From positions 1 through 64,000 of the forward strand of contig JABJEK010000057.1 of the NCBI GenBank assembly GCA_018702955.1: a stretch of 64,000 nucleotides of DNA. The letters are read 5' to 3'. Each line of letters starts with the position of its first letter. Position 1 is the stretch's first letter. Source of the DNA: Rhodospirillaceae bacterium (lineage in GTDB: Bacteria > Pseudomonadota > Alphaproteobacteria > UBA6615). The notes under the pieces are model-generated. The model saw only the letters and a program-made list of their open reading frames with translations, was not told where the DNA came from and did not search any database. The position numbers and the translations under genes were made by a program. Shown here piece after piece: positions 52,421 to 61,661 of the stretch.

Positions 52421-54346
52421 TTGAACAATTTCGGTAGAAACATTGCGCTGTGGGTCATCATCGCCTTGCTGGTCGTGGCGCTGTTCAACCTGTTTCAGAG
52501 TTCGGGCCGCCAGGGCACCGAACAGCAACTGGCATTCTCGGATTTCATGGGCCAGGTCGAGACCGATCAGGTTCTGGATGTCACCATTCAGGGCAACGAC
52601 ATCAAGGGCACGCTGCGCAATGGTACGGCCTTCAAATCCTATGCGCCGAACGACCCCACACTCGTTTCGACCCTGTCCGAACATGGTGTTCGCATCACGG
52701 CCGCACCGCAGGAAGAAGCGAATTTTCTGGTGCGTACGCTCCTGAGCTGGTTGCCGTTCATCGTCATCGTTGGCATCTGGGTGTTTTTCATGCGCCAGAT
52801 GCAGGGCGGCGGCGGGCGCGGCGCGATGGGCTTTGGCAAGTCACGCGCCAAGATGCTGACGGAGAAAACCGGACGCATCACCTTCGATGATGTTGCGGGC
52901 GTGGAGGAAGCCAAGCAGGAGGTCGAGGAAGTCGTCGAATTCCTGCGTGACCCCCAGAAGTTCCAACGGCTCGGCGGAAAGATACCCAAGGGTGTTCTGC
53001 TGGTCGGGCCTCCGGGCACGGGCAAGACGCTGCTGGCGCGCGCAATCGCGGGTGAGGCGAATGTTCCGTTCTTCACCATCTCCGGTTCCGACTTCGTCGA
53101 AATGTTTGTCGGCGTCGGCGCCAGTCGTGTGCGCGATATGTTTGAGCAGGGCAAGAAAAATGCCCCCTGTATTATCTTCATCGACGAGCTCGACGCTGTG
53201 GGCCGCCACCGTGGTGCGGGACTGGGCGGCGGTAACGACGAACGTGAACAGACGCTGAACCAGCTCCTCGTCGAAATGGACGGCTTCGAAACCAACGAAG
53301 GTGTCATCCTGGTGGCGGCGACCAACCGACCCGACGTGCTCGACCCGGCCTTGCTGCGACCCGGCCGCTTCGACCGACAGGTGACGGTGCCGAACCCCGA
53401 TATTGTCGGCCGTGAAAAAATTCTCAAAGTGCACATGCGCAAGGTGCCGTTGGCCCCTGATGTGAACGCCAAAACCATCGCGCGTGGCACGCCGGGCTTC
53501 TCGGGCGCCGATCTGGCGAATCTCGTGAATGAGGCGGCGTTGATCGCGGCGCGCAAAAGCCGACGCATGGTCACCATGGCCGAGTTCGAGGACGCCAAGG
53601 ACAAGGTGCTGATGGGCGCCGAACGCCGTTCCATGGTGATGACCGAGGACGAGAAGAAACTGACGGCCTATCACGAGGCCGGGCACGCGTTGGTCGGCAT
53701 GCACATGGATGGCTGCGACCCGCTGCACAAGGTCACGATCATCCCGCGTGGGCAGGCACTGGGTGTGACGATGTCGCTGCCCGAGCGCGACCGGTACACC
53801 TATTCGATCTATGAGTTGAAGGCCAAGCTGGCGATGATGTTCGGCGGGCGCGTCGCCGAGGAAATCATCTTCGGCAAGGAACATGTCACGACCGGAGCCG
53901 GCAATGATATCAAGCAAGCAACGAATCTGGCGCGTCGGATGATTACCGAGTACGGCTTCAGCGAGAAGCTCGGTCCGCTGCGTTATGAGGACAACCAGGA
54001 AGAGGTCTTCCTCGGCCATTCGGTGTCCCAGCACAAGAACGTGTCGGATGCGACGGCGAAGATCATCGACGACGAGATTCGGGCGCTGATCGACGCGGCA
54101 GAATCCGATGCGATGCGCATTCTGACCGAACAGCTGGAGGATCTGCATACGATCTCCAACGGCCTGCTCGAATATGAGACCCTGTCGGCCGATGAAGTAA
54201 ATGCGCTCCTGCGCGGCGATTCCATCGACCGGCCGGACGACGAGGAAGATTCAGCCGGCAGCTCACGTTCCTCCGTTCCGACAAGTGGCACGGCGAACAA
54301 GAAGGACCGGCCAAGCGGCGGCATGGAGCCTCAGCCCCAGGGTTAG
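52421..54346 (+). CDS. ftsH: ATP-dependent zinc metalloprotease FtsH
   Basis: Inner-membrane AAA+ protease, 641 residues, that degrades misfolded membrane proteins and regulators such as RpoH and LpxC. Two membrane helices (about 8-25 and 107-124), AAA domain with Walker A GPPGTGKT (196-203), Walker [12 protein letters not shown] (251-261), second region of homology [20 protein letters not shown], and the zinc site HEAGH (418-422). It starts with TTG at 52421, with GGAGAAGG just upstream, and the conserved [10 protein letters not shown]. The C-terminus is a disordered tail. Confidence 0.97.
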   Translation: MNNFGRNIALWVIIALLVVALFNLFQSSGRQGTEQQLAFSDFMGQVETDQVLDVTIQGNDIKGTLRNGTAFKSYAPNDPTLVSTLSEHGVRITAAPQEEANFLVRTLLSWLPFIVIVGIWVFFMRQMQGGGGRGAMGFGKSRAKMLTEKTGRITFDDVAGVEEAKQEVEEVVEFLRDPQKFQRLGGKIPKGVLLVGPPGTGKTLLARAIAGEANVPFFTISGSDFVEMFVGVGASRVRDMFEQGKKNAPCIIFIDELDAVGRHRGAGLGGGNDEREQTLNQLLVEMDGFETNEGVILVAATNRPDVLDPALLRPGRFDRQVTVPNPDIVGREKILKVHMRKVPLAPDVNAKTIARGTPGFSGADLANLVNEAALIAARKSRRMVTMAEFEDAKDKVLMGAERRSMVMTEDEKKLTAYHEAGHALVGMHMDGCDPLHKVTIIPRGQALGVTMSLPERDRYTYSIYELKAKLAMMFGGRVAEEIIFGKEHVTTGAGNDIKQATNLARRMITEYGFSEKLGPLRYEDNQEEVFLGHSVSQHKNVSDATAKIIDDEIRALIDAAESDAMRILTEQLEDLHTISNGLLEYETLSADEVNALLRGDSIDRPDDEEDSAGSSRSSVPTSGTANKKDRPSGGMEPQPQG

Positions 54347-54397
54347 TCAATATCGAGGCTGGACCAATTCCACACGAACCGATCCAGACATCCAATT

Positions 54398-54429
54398 CAG
54401 GGGCTTTCGCGGCGACGCGGGAGCCCCTG
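54398..54429. repeat. Hairpin between ftsH and folP
   Basis: Perfect eight-base arms CAGGGGCT/AGCCCCTG (54398-54405 with 54422-54429) around a 16-base loop. The right arm ends directly at the folP start codon. No T-run follows, so it is a control hairpin or an intergenic palindrome rather than a classical terminator. Confidence 0.5.
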
Positions 54430-55521
54430 TTGGATTCCCGCACCGGCGAAAGCCGATTGCGCCTGATGCCCCTTGGTCTGGTCTCGGGCGCCGAAGCGAT
54501 CGCGGTTTGCGGGTCGGGTGACGGCCTCGCGCTCGCGGGCGGTCCGTTTGCGTTTACCCACGCCCGGATCACGGGCGCAGATAAGCCGACTGAACACACG
54601 CTCACGATTGCCAGCCTGTTGCGCTGGGCGACACAGGCTACGCGCGACGGCGATGCGGGCCCAGCCGAGCTGGTGGCACGAATCTCACAACCGCGGGCGG
54701 ACTTCGCGGGTATGGCATTGAGTGGTGCCGGTGCGCGGCCACGGATCATGGGCGTGTGCAATGTCACGCCCGACAGCTTTTCCGATGGCGGCGATCACGC
54801 CGCGCCCGAACAGGCGATCGCATTCGCAAAACAGCTCGCCGGCGCCGGCGCGGACATCATCGATATCGGCGGAGAATCGACCAGGCCCGGCGCGCTGCCG
54901 GTCGCCGAGGAAAACGAGATCGACCGGGTCTTGCCGGTAATTGAAAGTCTGGTGGGGCAGGGGGTGCCCGTGTCGATCGACACGCGGCGCGCGCGCGTCA
55001 TGCGGGCCGCCATTGATGCCGGTGCCGCTCTCGTCAATGACGTGAGCGGCCTTTCCGATGACCCGGATGCGCTTGCCGTGGTCGCCGCATCGAATGCACC
55101 GGTGGTCCTGATGCACATGCAGGGGCAGCCTGAGAACATGCAGGACGATCCGTCCTACATGGATGTCTTGAGTGACGTGTATGACGGGCTGGCGGCGCGC
55201 GTCGATGCCTGCCTGAACGCCGGTATCGCGCTTGAACGGATCGCCATCGACCCCGGGTTCGGCTTTGGCAAGACAGTGGCGCACAATCTCGAATTGCTGA
55301 CCGGGCTCGCGCAGTTCCACGGTCTTGGTTGCCCGATCATGGTTGGCCTTTCGCGCAAAAGCTTCATTGGCGCGCTGACGGGCGAGGAAAACCCCAAACA
55401 ACGTGTCACCGGCTCCGTCGTGGCAGCCATCAAGGCACTTGATCAGGGTGCACAGATCGCCCGGGTGCATGATGTTGCGGAGACCCGGCAGGCAATAGAT
55501 GTCTGGAGAGCAGCCCTTTGA
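54430..55521 (+). CDS. folP: Dihydropteroate synthase with N-terminal extension
   Basis: Condenses DHPP with p-aminobenzoate in folate synthesis; the sulfonamide target. The catalytic barrel starts near residue 97 with RPRIMGVCNVTPDSFSDGG and includes DIGGESTRPGA, VSIDTRR, NDVSGL, IDPGFGFGKT and GLSRKSFIG. About 95 extra residues at the N-terminus (RLRLMPLGLVSGAEA..) are typical of alphaproteobacterial FolP. The start is uncertain: TTG at 54430 (immediately after a hairpin) or ATG at 54466. It follows ftsH and precedes glmM. Confidence 0.94.
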   Translation: MDSRTGESRLRLMPLGLVSGAEAIAVCGSGDGLALAGGPFAFTHARITGADKPTEHTLTIASLLRWATQATRDGDAGPAELVARISQPRADFAGMALSGAGARPRIMGVCNVTPDSFSDGGDHAAPEQAIAFAKQLAGAGADIIDIGGESTRPGALPVAEENEIDRVLPVIESLVGQGVPVSIDTRRARVMRAAIDAGAALVNDVSGLSDDPDALAVVAASNAPVVLMHMQGQPENMQDDPSYMDVLSDVYDGLAARVDACLNAGIALERIAIDPGFGFGKTVAHNLELLTGLAQFHGLGCPIMVGLSRKSFIGALTGEENPKQRVTGSVVAAIKALDQGAQIARVHDVAETRQAIDVWRAAL

Positions 55522-55541
55522 CCGTCCCCATGACGGGATTG

Positions 55542-55569
55542 TTAACGGTTCAGGGCAGGGTGCTATAAG
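55542..55569 (+). promoter_or_regulatory. Possible glmM promoter
   Basis: TTAACG (55542-55547), 16-base spacer, TATAAG (55564-55569), 31 bases before the glmM ATG. The -35 is weak. Confidence 0.35.
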
Positions 55570-55599
55570 TCGGGTTCTCGACACGTTCGGATATTGACG

Positions 55600-56949
55600 A
55601 TGGCACGAAAGCTTTTCGGCACAGATGGTATCCGCGGCAAGGCCAACCAGGAGCCGATGACCGCCGAAACGGCATTGCGCGTTGCGATGGCGGCGGGACA
55701 TCGCTTTACCCGCGGCGATCACCGCCATCTCGTGATCATCGGCAAGGACACGCGGCTCAGCAATTACATGCTGGAGCCGGCAATGCAGGCCGGTTTCACG
55801 GCGATGGGCATGGATGTCGTGCTGGTCGGCCCGATGCCGACCCCGGCGGTCGCCATGTTGACCCGGACCCTGCGGGCCGATCTCGGCGTTGTTCTTTCGG
55901 CTTCGCACAATCCGTATGAGGATAACGGCATCAAGCTTTTCGGACCCGACGGGTTCAAGCTTTCCGATGCGGTGGAAGAAGAAATCGAGGCCCTGATCGA
56001 GAACGGGCTGCTCGACCACCTCGCGGACGCGGGCAGCCTCGGGCGTGCGCGTCGTCTCGAGGACGCCCCGGGCCGTTACATCGAGTTCGTCAAACACACC
56101 TTTCCGCGCGGCCTGCGTCTGGACGGTCTCAAGGTGGTCGTCGATTGCGCGAACGGTGCCGCCTACAAGGTCGCGCCCTCCGTGTTTCACGAGCTGGGCG
56201 CCGATGTCATTCCCATGGCGATCGATCCGGATGGCACGAACATCAACCGCGATTGCGGTGCCACGGCAACAGACGCCTTGCAGCAACAGGTCGTAACCCA
56301 TGGTGCCCATCTGGGCGTTGCGCTGGACGGCGATGCCGATCGGGTCATCCTGTGTGACGAAAGTGGCGAAGTTGTCGACGGCGATCAGGTGATGGCGGTG
56401 ATCGCCCGATCCTGGCAGGCCGCGGAACGGTTGCAGGGCGGAAAAGTGGTCGCGACAGTGATGTCCAATCTCGGTTTCGAGCGTTACTTGCAGACCATCG
56501 ATTTGGAAATGGAGCGGGCGAAAGTCGGTGATCGCTATGTCCTCGAGCGGATGCGCGCGGGCGGCTACAACCTTGGCGGCGAGCAGTCCGGCCACATCAT
56601 CCTGAGCGATTATTCGACCACGGGCGATGGACTGATCGCGGCGCTCCAGGTGCTGGCGGCGCTGGTTGAATCCGGAGCCGCCATGAGCGCGCTGACCAAT
56701 GTGTTCGAATCCTATCCGCAGTTGCTGCGCAACGTTCCCGCAGATGGCGCGGCGGCGATGGAGCATGCGAGCGTCATATCCGCTGTTACCGCGGCCGAAG
56801 CAAAGCTTGGCGATGACGGGCGCGTGCTGATCCGCCCCTCGGGCACCGAGCCCGTTATTCGTGTGATGGCGGAAGGCCTCGACGCCGAAATTGTGACCTC
56901 CGTGGTCGACGAGATCGCCGGCGCGATCGCCGACGTTCCGGCGACATAG
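55600..56949 (+). CDS. glmM: Phosphoglucosamine mutase
   Basis: Interconverts glucosamine 6- and 1-phosphate for peptidoglycan and lipopolysaccharide precursors. The 449-residue enzyme starts [15 protein letters not shown] and has the phosphoserine loop [16 protein letters not shown], the magnesium loop DGDADR and the C-terminal substrate loop [15 protein letters not shown]. The ATG at 55600 gives the normal N-terminus; a TTG two codons upstream is also in frame. Standard position after folP. Confidence 0.97.
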   Translation: MARKLFGTDGIRGKANQEPMTAETALRVAMAAGHRFTRGDHRHLVIIGKDTRLSNYMLEPAMQAGFTAMGMDVVLVGPMPTPAVAMLTRTLRADLGVVLSASHNPYEDNGIKLFGPDGFKLSDAVEEEIEALIENGLLDHLADAGSLGRARRLEDAPGRYIEFVKHTFPRGLRLDGLKVVVDCANGAAYKVAPSVFHELGADVIPMAIDPDGTNINRDCGATATDALQQQVVTHGAHLGVALDGDADRVILCDESGEVVDGDQVMAVIARSWQAAERLQGGKVVATVMSNLGFERYLQTIDLEMERAKVGDRYVLERMRAGGYNLGGEQSGHIILSDYSTTGDGLIAALQVLAALVESGAAMSALTNVFESYPQLLRNVPADGAAAMEHASVISAVTAAEAKLGDDGRVLIRPSGTEPVIRVMAEGLDAEIVTSVVDEIAGAIADVPAT

Positions 56950-56969
56950 CGCGGAGCCCGTTTTTCGAG

Positions 56970-57779
56970 ATGGATGGACGTGTACTGATCGTCGCCGGTT
57001 CGGATTCCGGCGGAGGCGCGGGAATTCAGGCTGATATCAAGGCCGTCACCGCACTCGGCGGATTTGCGATGACCGCCGTGACGGCCCTGACGGCGCAGAA
57101 TACCCAGGGTGTGCACGGTATTTTCGGGGTCGAGACCAGTTTTATCGCGCAGCAGATGCATGTCGTGCTGGACGATCTCGGTGCCGACTGCCTGAAGACC
57201 GGCATGCTGCACAGCGTCGAGGTGATCGAGACCGTCGTTGAGACCCTGTCGGAGACCGGAGGCGATATTCCACTGGTGGCAGACCCGGTCATGGTCGCAA
57301 AGGGCGGTGCGCGGCTGCTGGACGAGGGCGCCAACGCGGCGTTGATCTCTTTGCTGATCCCGCGCGCCAGCGTGTTGACGCCCAACGCACCGGAGGCTGC
57401 GGCGCTGACGGGAATCGATGTGAATGACGAGGACGGGCAACAACGCGCCGGCGAACGGCTGCTGGAGCTTGGCGCGGCGGCGGCTCTGGTCAAGGGCGGG
57501 CATATCGAGGGCCCGGACGTTGTGGACTTGCTGGTCACGCAGGATCAGACGATACGATTTGCCGACCCACGCATCGAAACGCGCCACACCCACGGTACCG
57601 GCTGTACGCTCGCCTCGGCGGTTGCGGCGGGCCTGGCCCAGGGGATGGAGCTCGCGAACGCGGTGGCGCGCGCGCGCACTTATGTCAGGCAGGCCATCGC
57701 GGCCGCGCCGGGCTACGGAGCCGGACACGGCCCTCTCGATCATGGGGTGACGTTCGATCCCGGTCGCCTCGAAAACTGA
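56970..57779 (+). CDS. thiD: Hydroxymethylpyrimidine / phosphomethylpyrimidine kinase
   Basis: Phosphorylates HMP and HMP-P for thiamine synthesis; it supplies the substrate used by ThiE (32564). The 269 residues include GSDSGGGAGIQADIKAVTALGG, VADPVMVAKGGARLL, LTPNAPEAAALTG and the anion-hole motif RHTHGTGCTLASAVAAGLAQG. It starts 20 bases after glmM. Confidence 0.95.
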   Translation: MDGRVLIVAGSDSGGGAGIQADIKAVTALGGFAMTAVTALTAQNTQGVHGIFGVETSFIAQQMHVVLDDLGADCLKTGMLHSVEVIETVVETLSETGGDIPLVADPVMVAKGGARLLDEGANAALISLLIPRASVLTPNAPEAAALTGIDVNDEDGQQRAGERLLELGAAAALVKGGHIEGPDVVDLLVTQDQTIRFADPRIETRHTHGTGCTLASAVAAGLAQGMELANAVARARTYVRQAIAAAPGYGAGHGPLDHGVTFDPGRLEN

Positions 57780-57792
57780 CGCCGGCGCAACC

Positions 57793-58701
57793 ATGGCGAA
57801 ATCATCCAATCCGCAACCAGCGACCGTCGGGTTCTTCTCCCTCGCCACGGCGGCGGCACTCGTCACCGTGTTCACCTGGGGCGGCACGCCGATCATCACG
57901 AAATTCGGTGTGGTCTCGGTCGACGTCATGTCTCTGGCGCTCCTGCGCACGGTCATGTCGCTTCCGCTCGCGGTCCTGATTATTGTTGTTTTGCGTTGTG
58001 CGCTGCCCTGGCGCGGTAATGACAAATGGTTGCTCGTGTTGGTGGGCATCCCGGGCGTGGTCGGTTTTCCTGTCCTGTTCACGCTGGGTATCGGGCTTAC
58101 ATCAGCCGGGCATGCCGCTGTCGTCACCGCGGCAACGCCTGTCTTTGTCGGATTCCTCGAGGCTGTCGTCAGCCGAAAACTGCCGCCGCGACGTTGGTGG
58201 ATCGGCGTGTCTGTCGCGTTTGTCGGCGCGGTAATTTTGATCGCGGAGGCAGTTGGCCTCGATTCGGCGGATGCGACCTGGCAGGGCGATCTTCTTGCCG
58301 CCGCCGGCGGCTTCTCGGCTGCGGTGAGTTTCGTCGCGGGTGCGCGCTTAACGCCACGCTATGGCGCCGTGGGTGTGACCATGTGGGGGGTCGTGATCGC
58401 GGGCGTGGTTCAGGTGCCGTTCGTCATCATGCGGATGGATGCGGAGGCCTGGGCCGCGGTCGAGCCGCTGGGCTGGACGGCGATCATCTATCTGTCGCTG
58501 GGATCGACGATCGTGGCCTATATCAGCTGGATTTTTGCCCTGTCCCGCGGTGGTATCGGGCGAATGAGCGTCTGGCAGTTCGCGATGCCGATTGTCGGGG
58601 TCGCGGGGGCCGCGATATTCCTGGGTGAACCGTTGACGGGGCTGCTCGTGGCGGCCACGGTCATTATTCTCTTTGGCGTCGGGCTGGTGCAGCGACGCTG
58701 A
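57793..58701 (+). CDS. EamA/DMT-family permease (first of two)
   Basis: A 302-residue membrane protein with ten predicted helices in two EamA repeats (about 15-145 and 160-300). Motifs: VFTWGGTPIITKFGVVSVDVM in the first half and LGSTIVAYISWIFALSRGGIGRMS in the second. The substrate is unknown; the family exports amino acids, nucleotides and drugs. It lies 13 bases after thiD. Its sequence is clearly related to the next gene, indicating tandem duplication. Confidence 0.88.
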   Translation: MAKSSNPQPATVGFFSLATAAALVTVFTWGGTPIITKFGVVSVDVMSLALLRTVMSLPLAVLIIVVLRCALPWRGNDKWLLVLVGIPGVVGFPVLFTLGIGLTSAGHAAVVTAATPVFVGFLEAVVSRKLPPRRWWIGVSVAFVGAVILIAEAVGLDSADATWQGDLLAAAGGFSAAVSFVAGARLTPRYGAVGVTMWGVVIAGVVQVPFVIMRMDAEAWAAVEPLGWTAIIYLSLGSTIVAYISWIFALSRGGIGRMSVWQFAMPIVGVAGAAIFLGEPLTGLLVAATVIILFGVGLVQRR

Positions 58702-58717
58702 TGCTTCGCGAGCGCCG

Positions 58718-59605
58718 ATGTCCGAAACAACCCGAACCCGCCTCTATACCGTCGCGCTGATTGCGGTCGTCATCTATGGCATGACGCCTGTTTTTACGAA
58801 GGTCGGGACGCTGAGCGCAGACGGCATCACTGTGGGTGCCTTACGCGCCGTCATCGCGGCACCCGTGGCTGCGATCGTGATCATATTCATGGGATGCCGG
58901 ATACCCTTGCGCCTGGATGCGCTGTTCCTGGTGTTTGTGTCGGGGATGGGCGGCCTGGTCCTGTTTCCCGTCTTTTTCAGCTGGGGTGTGCAGTTCACCA
59001 CGGCAGGCCACGCCGCGGCGGGTACCGCATCGGGCGCCGTGATGGCGGGCGCGATCATGGCGGTGTTACATCGACGAATGCCCGGCGGGCCCTGGTGGAT
59101 CGGTGTGGCGGTCGGCTCGGCCGGTGCACTGCTCCTGATCTGGGAGGCGCTCGGCCTGTCGGTGAAGGGTGTGACGTGGCAGGGCGATGCGCTGGTATTT
59201 CTCGGCATGTTCGTGGGCGTCCTGGGCTATGTCGCCGGGGCCAGGCTTACAGCCGAACTTGGCGCCGTGACGGTGACCATGTGGTCGGTTCTCGTGGCCG
59301 CGGCGTTTCTGATGCCGGTGGTTGTGTTCCACTCGGGCGTCCAGACGCTGGCGGCGATCGACGTGCCGGGATGGCTCGCGATCTGTTCATTGGCCTGGGG
59401 CACCACCATCCTCGCCTATCTGCTGTGGAACCGGGCGCTCGCCGATGGTGGCGTGGCCCGCATCGGGGCGCTGCAGCTGCTCCAGCCCGTCATCGGGATC
59501 GGACTCGCGCCCGTGATCCTCGGTGAACCGCTGACCCCGACATTACTCGTGGCCACATTCATCATTCTTGCCGGAGTGGTTCTGGTTCAACGCGAGCGCG
59601 CCTGA
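58718..59605 (+). CDS. EamA/DMT-family permease (second of two)
   Basis: A 295-residue paralogue of the preceding permease. It has the same repeat structure: IYGMTPVFTKVGTLSADGITVGALRAV in the first half and WGTTILAYLLWNRALADGGVARIGALQLLQPVIG in the second. The ATG at 58718 is preferred to an upstream alternative start at 58673 inside the previous gene. The pair could act together or transport different substrates. Confidence 0.88.
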   Translation: MSETTRTRLYTVALIAVVIYGMTPVFTKVGTLSADGITVGALRAVIAAPVAAIVIIFMGCRIPLRLDALFLVFVSGMGGLVLFPVFFSWGVQFTTAGHAAAGTASGAVMAGAIMAVLHRRMPGGPWWIGVAVGSAGALLLIWEALGLSVKGVTWQGDALVFLGMFVGVLGYVAGARLTAELGAVTVTMWSVLVAAAFLMPVVVFHSGVQTLAAIDVPGWLAICSLAWGTTILAYLLWNRALADGGVARIGALQLLQPVIGIGLAPVILGEPLTPTLLVATFIILAGVVLVQRERA

Positions 59606-59725
59606 CGCTGCCTTCGACTTTACGCAAGAACCGGGTGGGGCCTGCCCGAGCAGACGCCTAGTTTCCCAGAGTGCGAAACGGATCGCACAGACTCTCCAGC
59701 CGGGTGTAAAAAGGAGCTACGGAAC

Positions 59726-60631
59726 ATGGCCATGATCGACACATTCGAGCCCGATACTCTCGATAATACGTATGACGACGACTACGGTTTTGCCTTGGTT
59801 GGCCGTCTGCTGACGTGGCTGAGCGAGAATTACCGCGACCAGCCCAACCTTGAGAAAATCGCAGCAGAAGCAGGCTTAAGCGCGTTTCACCTCCAGCGGC
59901 TGTTTACCCGCTATGTCGGCGTCAGCCCCAAGAAGTATGTCCAGTATCTGACTCTCGAACACGCCAAGCGGGCGCTGAACGAATCCCGGAGCGTGCTTGA
60001 TGTCGCGTTCGAGACCGGGTTGTCGGGGGCCGGGCGTCTGCATGACCTGTTTGTAAGCCATGAGGCGCTCACGCCGGGGGACTGGAAGCGCCGCGGCGAA
60101 GGGCTGGAACTGCGTTATGGCTGGCATGACAGCCCGTTCGGGGAGTGTTTGATCGTCGTCGGCGCGCGTGGCGTTTGCGGATTGGCATTCAACGGTATTG
60201 GAGATCGCGCTGCGACTCTGGCGGACCTGCGCGGCAGCCTCGATGCGGCGAATATGGCGGAAGACTTTGAAGCAACGCACCCGCATGCCGAGGCGGCATT
60301 CGGGAAGGGTGATGTGCACCTGATGCTCCGGGGAACGTCCTTCCAGCTCAAGGTCTGGGAGGCGCTGCTGCGTATCCCCGAGGGCGCGGTCCTGACCTAT
60401 TCGGACCTCGCCGAACGTATTGGCGCGCCGGGCTCGGCGCGGGCTGTGGCTGGCGCGGTCGCGCGTAATCCGGTCTCGTGGCTCATCCCCTGCCACCGGG
60501 TGATCCGCAATGGGGGCAGCATCAGCGGATACCGCTGGCACCCCGATAAGAAGCGGCTGATTTTGGCCTGGGAAGCCGCTCGATCCGAGATGGGGGCACC
60601 AGATGCGCCGCCAGCCGGGTCAGGGCGTTGA
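59726..60631 (+). CDS. AraC-type / O6-methylguanine-DNA methyltransferase fusion (Ada-like, no N-terminal zinc domain)
   Basis: A 301-residue fusion. Residues about 25-120 form an AraC-type double helix-turn-helix (LEKIAAEAGLSAFHLQRLFTRYVGVSPKKYVQ; LDVAFETGLSGAGRLHDLF). Residues about 130-290 form the suicidal methyltransferase with SFQLKVWEALLRIPEGAV, the catalytic Cys256 in PCHRVI and the binding HTH. The Cys4 phosphotriester-sensing domain at the front of E. coli Ada is absent, so the methyl-triggered switch must differ. AAGGAG precedes the ATG. It may repair alkylated DNA and regulate genes. Confidence 0.92.
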   Translation: MAMIDTFEPDTLDNTYDDDYGFALVGRLLTWLSENYRDQPNLEKIAAEAGLSAFHLQRLFTRYVGVSPKKYVQYLTLEHAKRALNESRSVLDVAFETGLSGAGRLHDLFVSHEALTPGDWKRRGEGLELRYGWHDSPFGECLIVVGARGVCGLAFNGIGDRAATLADLRGSLDAANMAEDFEATHPHAEAAFGKGDVHLMLRGTSFQLKVWEALLRIPEGAVLTYSDLAERIGAPGSARAVAGAVARNPVSWLIPCHRVIRNGGSISGYRWHPDKKRLILAWEAARSEMGAPDAPPAGSGR

Positions 60632-60693
60632 GCCCACTTTATTCCCGGGAAGCGAAAGGGTAGGGTCCGCGCCTGAAAATCGGGAAGGGCCCC

Positions 60694-61152
60694 ATGACGG
60701 CGCGATATTGGGAAGATTATACGGTTGGTGAGGTCTTCGAGACCGAGCCGGTCACGGTCACGGAAGAGCAGATCATTGCCTTCGCCGAGAGATATGACCC
60801 GCAGGTATTTCATACCGATCCTGTCGCTGCGAAAGACAGCGTTTACGGCGGCCTGATCGCCAGCGGTCACCAGACGATCGGCCTGGCCTTCGCGCAGTTT
60901 GTCCGGCTTGGTTTGTTTGAAGAGAACGCACTCGGCGGCCCGGGCATGGACGAGATACGCTGGACGGCACCGGTGCGCCCCGACGACACGCTTCACACCA
61001 CGGCCGAAGTGGTGGAGCTTCGAGCTTCGAAATCACGGCCTGACCGAGGGATCATCCGCGTGAAACTCTCGATCCGTGTTGGGGATCAGGATGTCTCCAG
61101 CTTGATCACCACGACATTCTTGCGCCGGCGCCCGGCGGAGGACGCGGCATGA
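60694..61152 (+). CDS. MaoC-family hydratase (first of two)
   Basis: A 152-residue single hot-dog (R)-hydratase-like protein. The hydratase motif is AERYDPQVFHTDPVAAKDSVYGGLIASGHQT, with catalytic Asp and His. It probably hydrates an enoyl-CoA or a related thioester. It ends with an ATGA overlap into its paralogue, so the two are made together and may form a heterodimer. Confidence 0.9.
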   Translation: MTARYWEDYTVGEVFETEPVTVTEEQIIAFAERYDPQVFHTDPVAAKDSVYGGLIASGHQTIGLAFAQFVRLGLFEENALGGPGMDEIRWTAPVRPDDTLHTTAEVVELRASKSRPDRGIIRVKLSIRVGDQDVSSLITTTFLRRRPAEDAA

Positions 61153-61604
61153 CCGGTCTCTATCTGGAGGATTACACAGTCGGCCGGATTTTCGAGACCG
61201 AACCCGTGAAACTCGACGCCGATGAAATCATCTGGTTCGCCGAACAATATGATCCGCAGGTTTTCCATACGGATCCGGTGGCTGCGAAAGATTCGGCATT
61301 TGGCGAGCATGTCGCGAGCGGGTTCCAGACCGTGGCGATTGCGACGGGACAGTTCATCCGGACCGGCGCTGTCGATGATACCGGAATGGGTGGACCCGGC
61401 CTGGACGAGATCCGCTGGACGGCGCCCGTGCGCCCCGGCGACAGCCTGTACACCACAGTGGAAGTGGCCGAGGCGCGGGCCACGCGTTCGAATCCCGGGC
61501 GCGGCATCGTGACCCTGGCATTCGTGGTGACGACGGGGTCGGATCCGGTTCTGACCTTCAAGGCCACGATCTTCGTGCGTGCCCGGGCGGGCGAAAAGGC
61601 ATAG
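61149..61604 (+). CDS. MaoC-family hydratase (second of two)
   Basis: A 151-residue paralogue of the preceding gene with the same active-site motif (AEQYDPQVFHTDPVAAKDSAFGEHVASGFQT) and common TVGRIFETEPV head. The Gly-Gly-Leu of the first copy's loop is replaced by Gly-Glu-His. The pair arose by tandem duplication. Substrate unknown. Confidence 0.9.
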   Translation: MTGLYLEDYTVGRIFETEPVKLDADEIIWFAEQYDPQVFHTDPVAAKDSAFGEHVASGFQTVAIATGQFIRTGAVDDTGMGGPGLDEIRWTAPVRPGDSLYTTVEVAEARATRSNPGRGIVTLAFVVTTGSDPVLTFKATIFVRARAGEKA

Positions 61605-61661
61605 ATAGCCGCCGCGTGGTAGACTGAAGGCTGTATCCGACTTCCTGCCTGCGTTGAGAAG

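Noticed and set aside
55522-55540. Terminator after folP (CCGT-CCCCATG-ACGG)
   Set aside because: The stem is only four pairs and no T-run follows.
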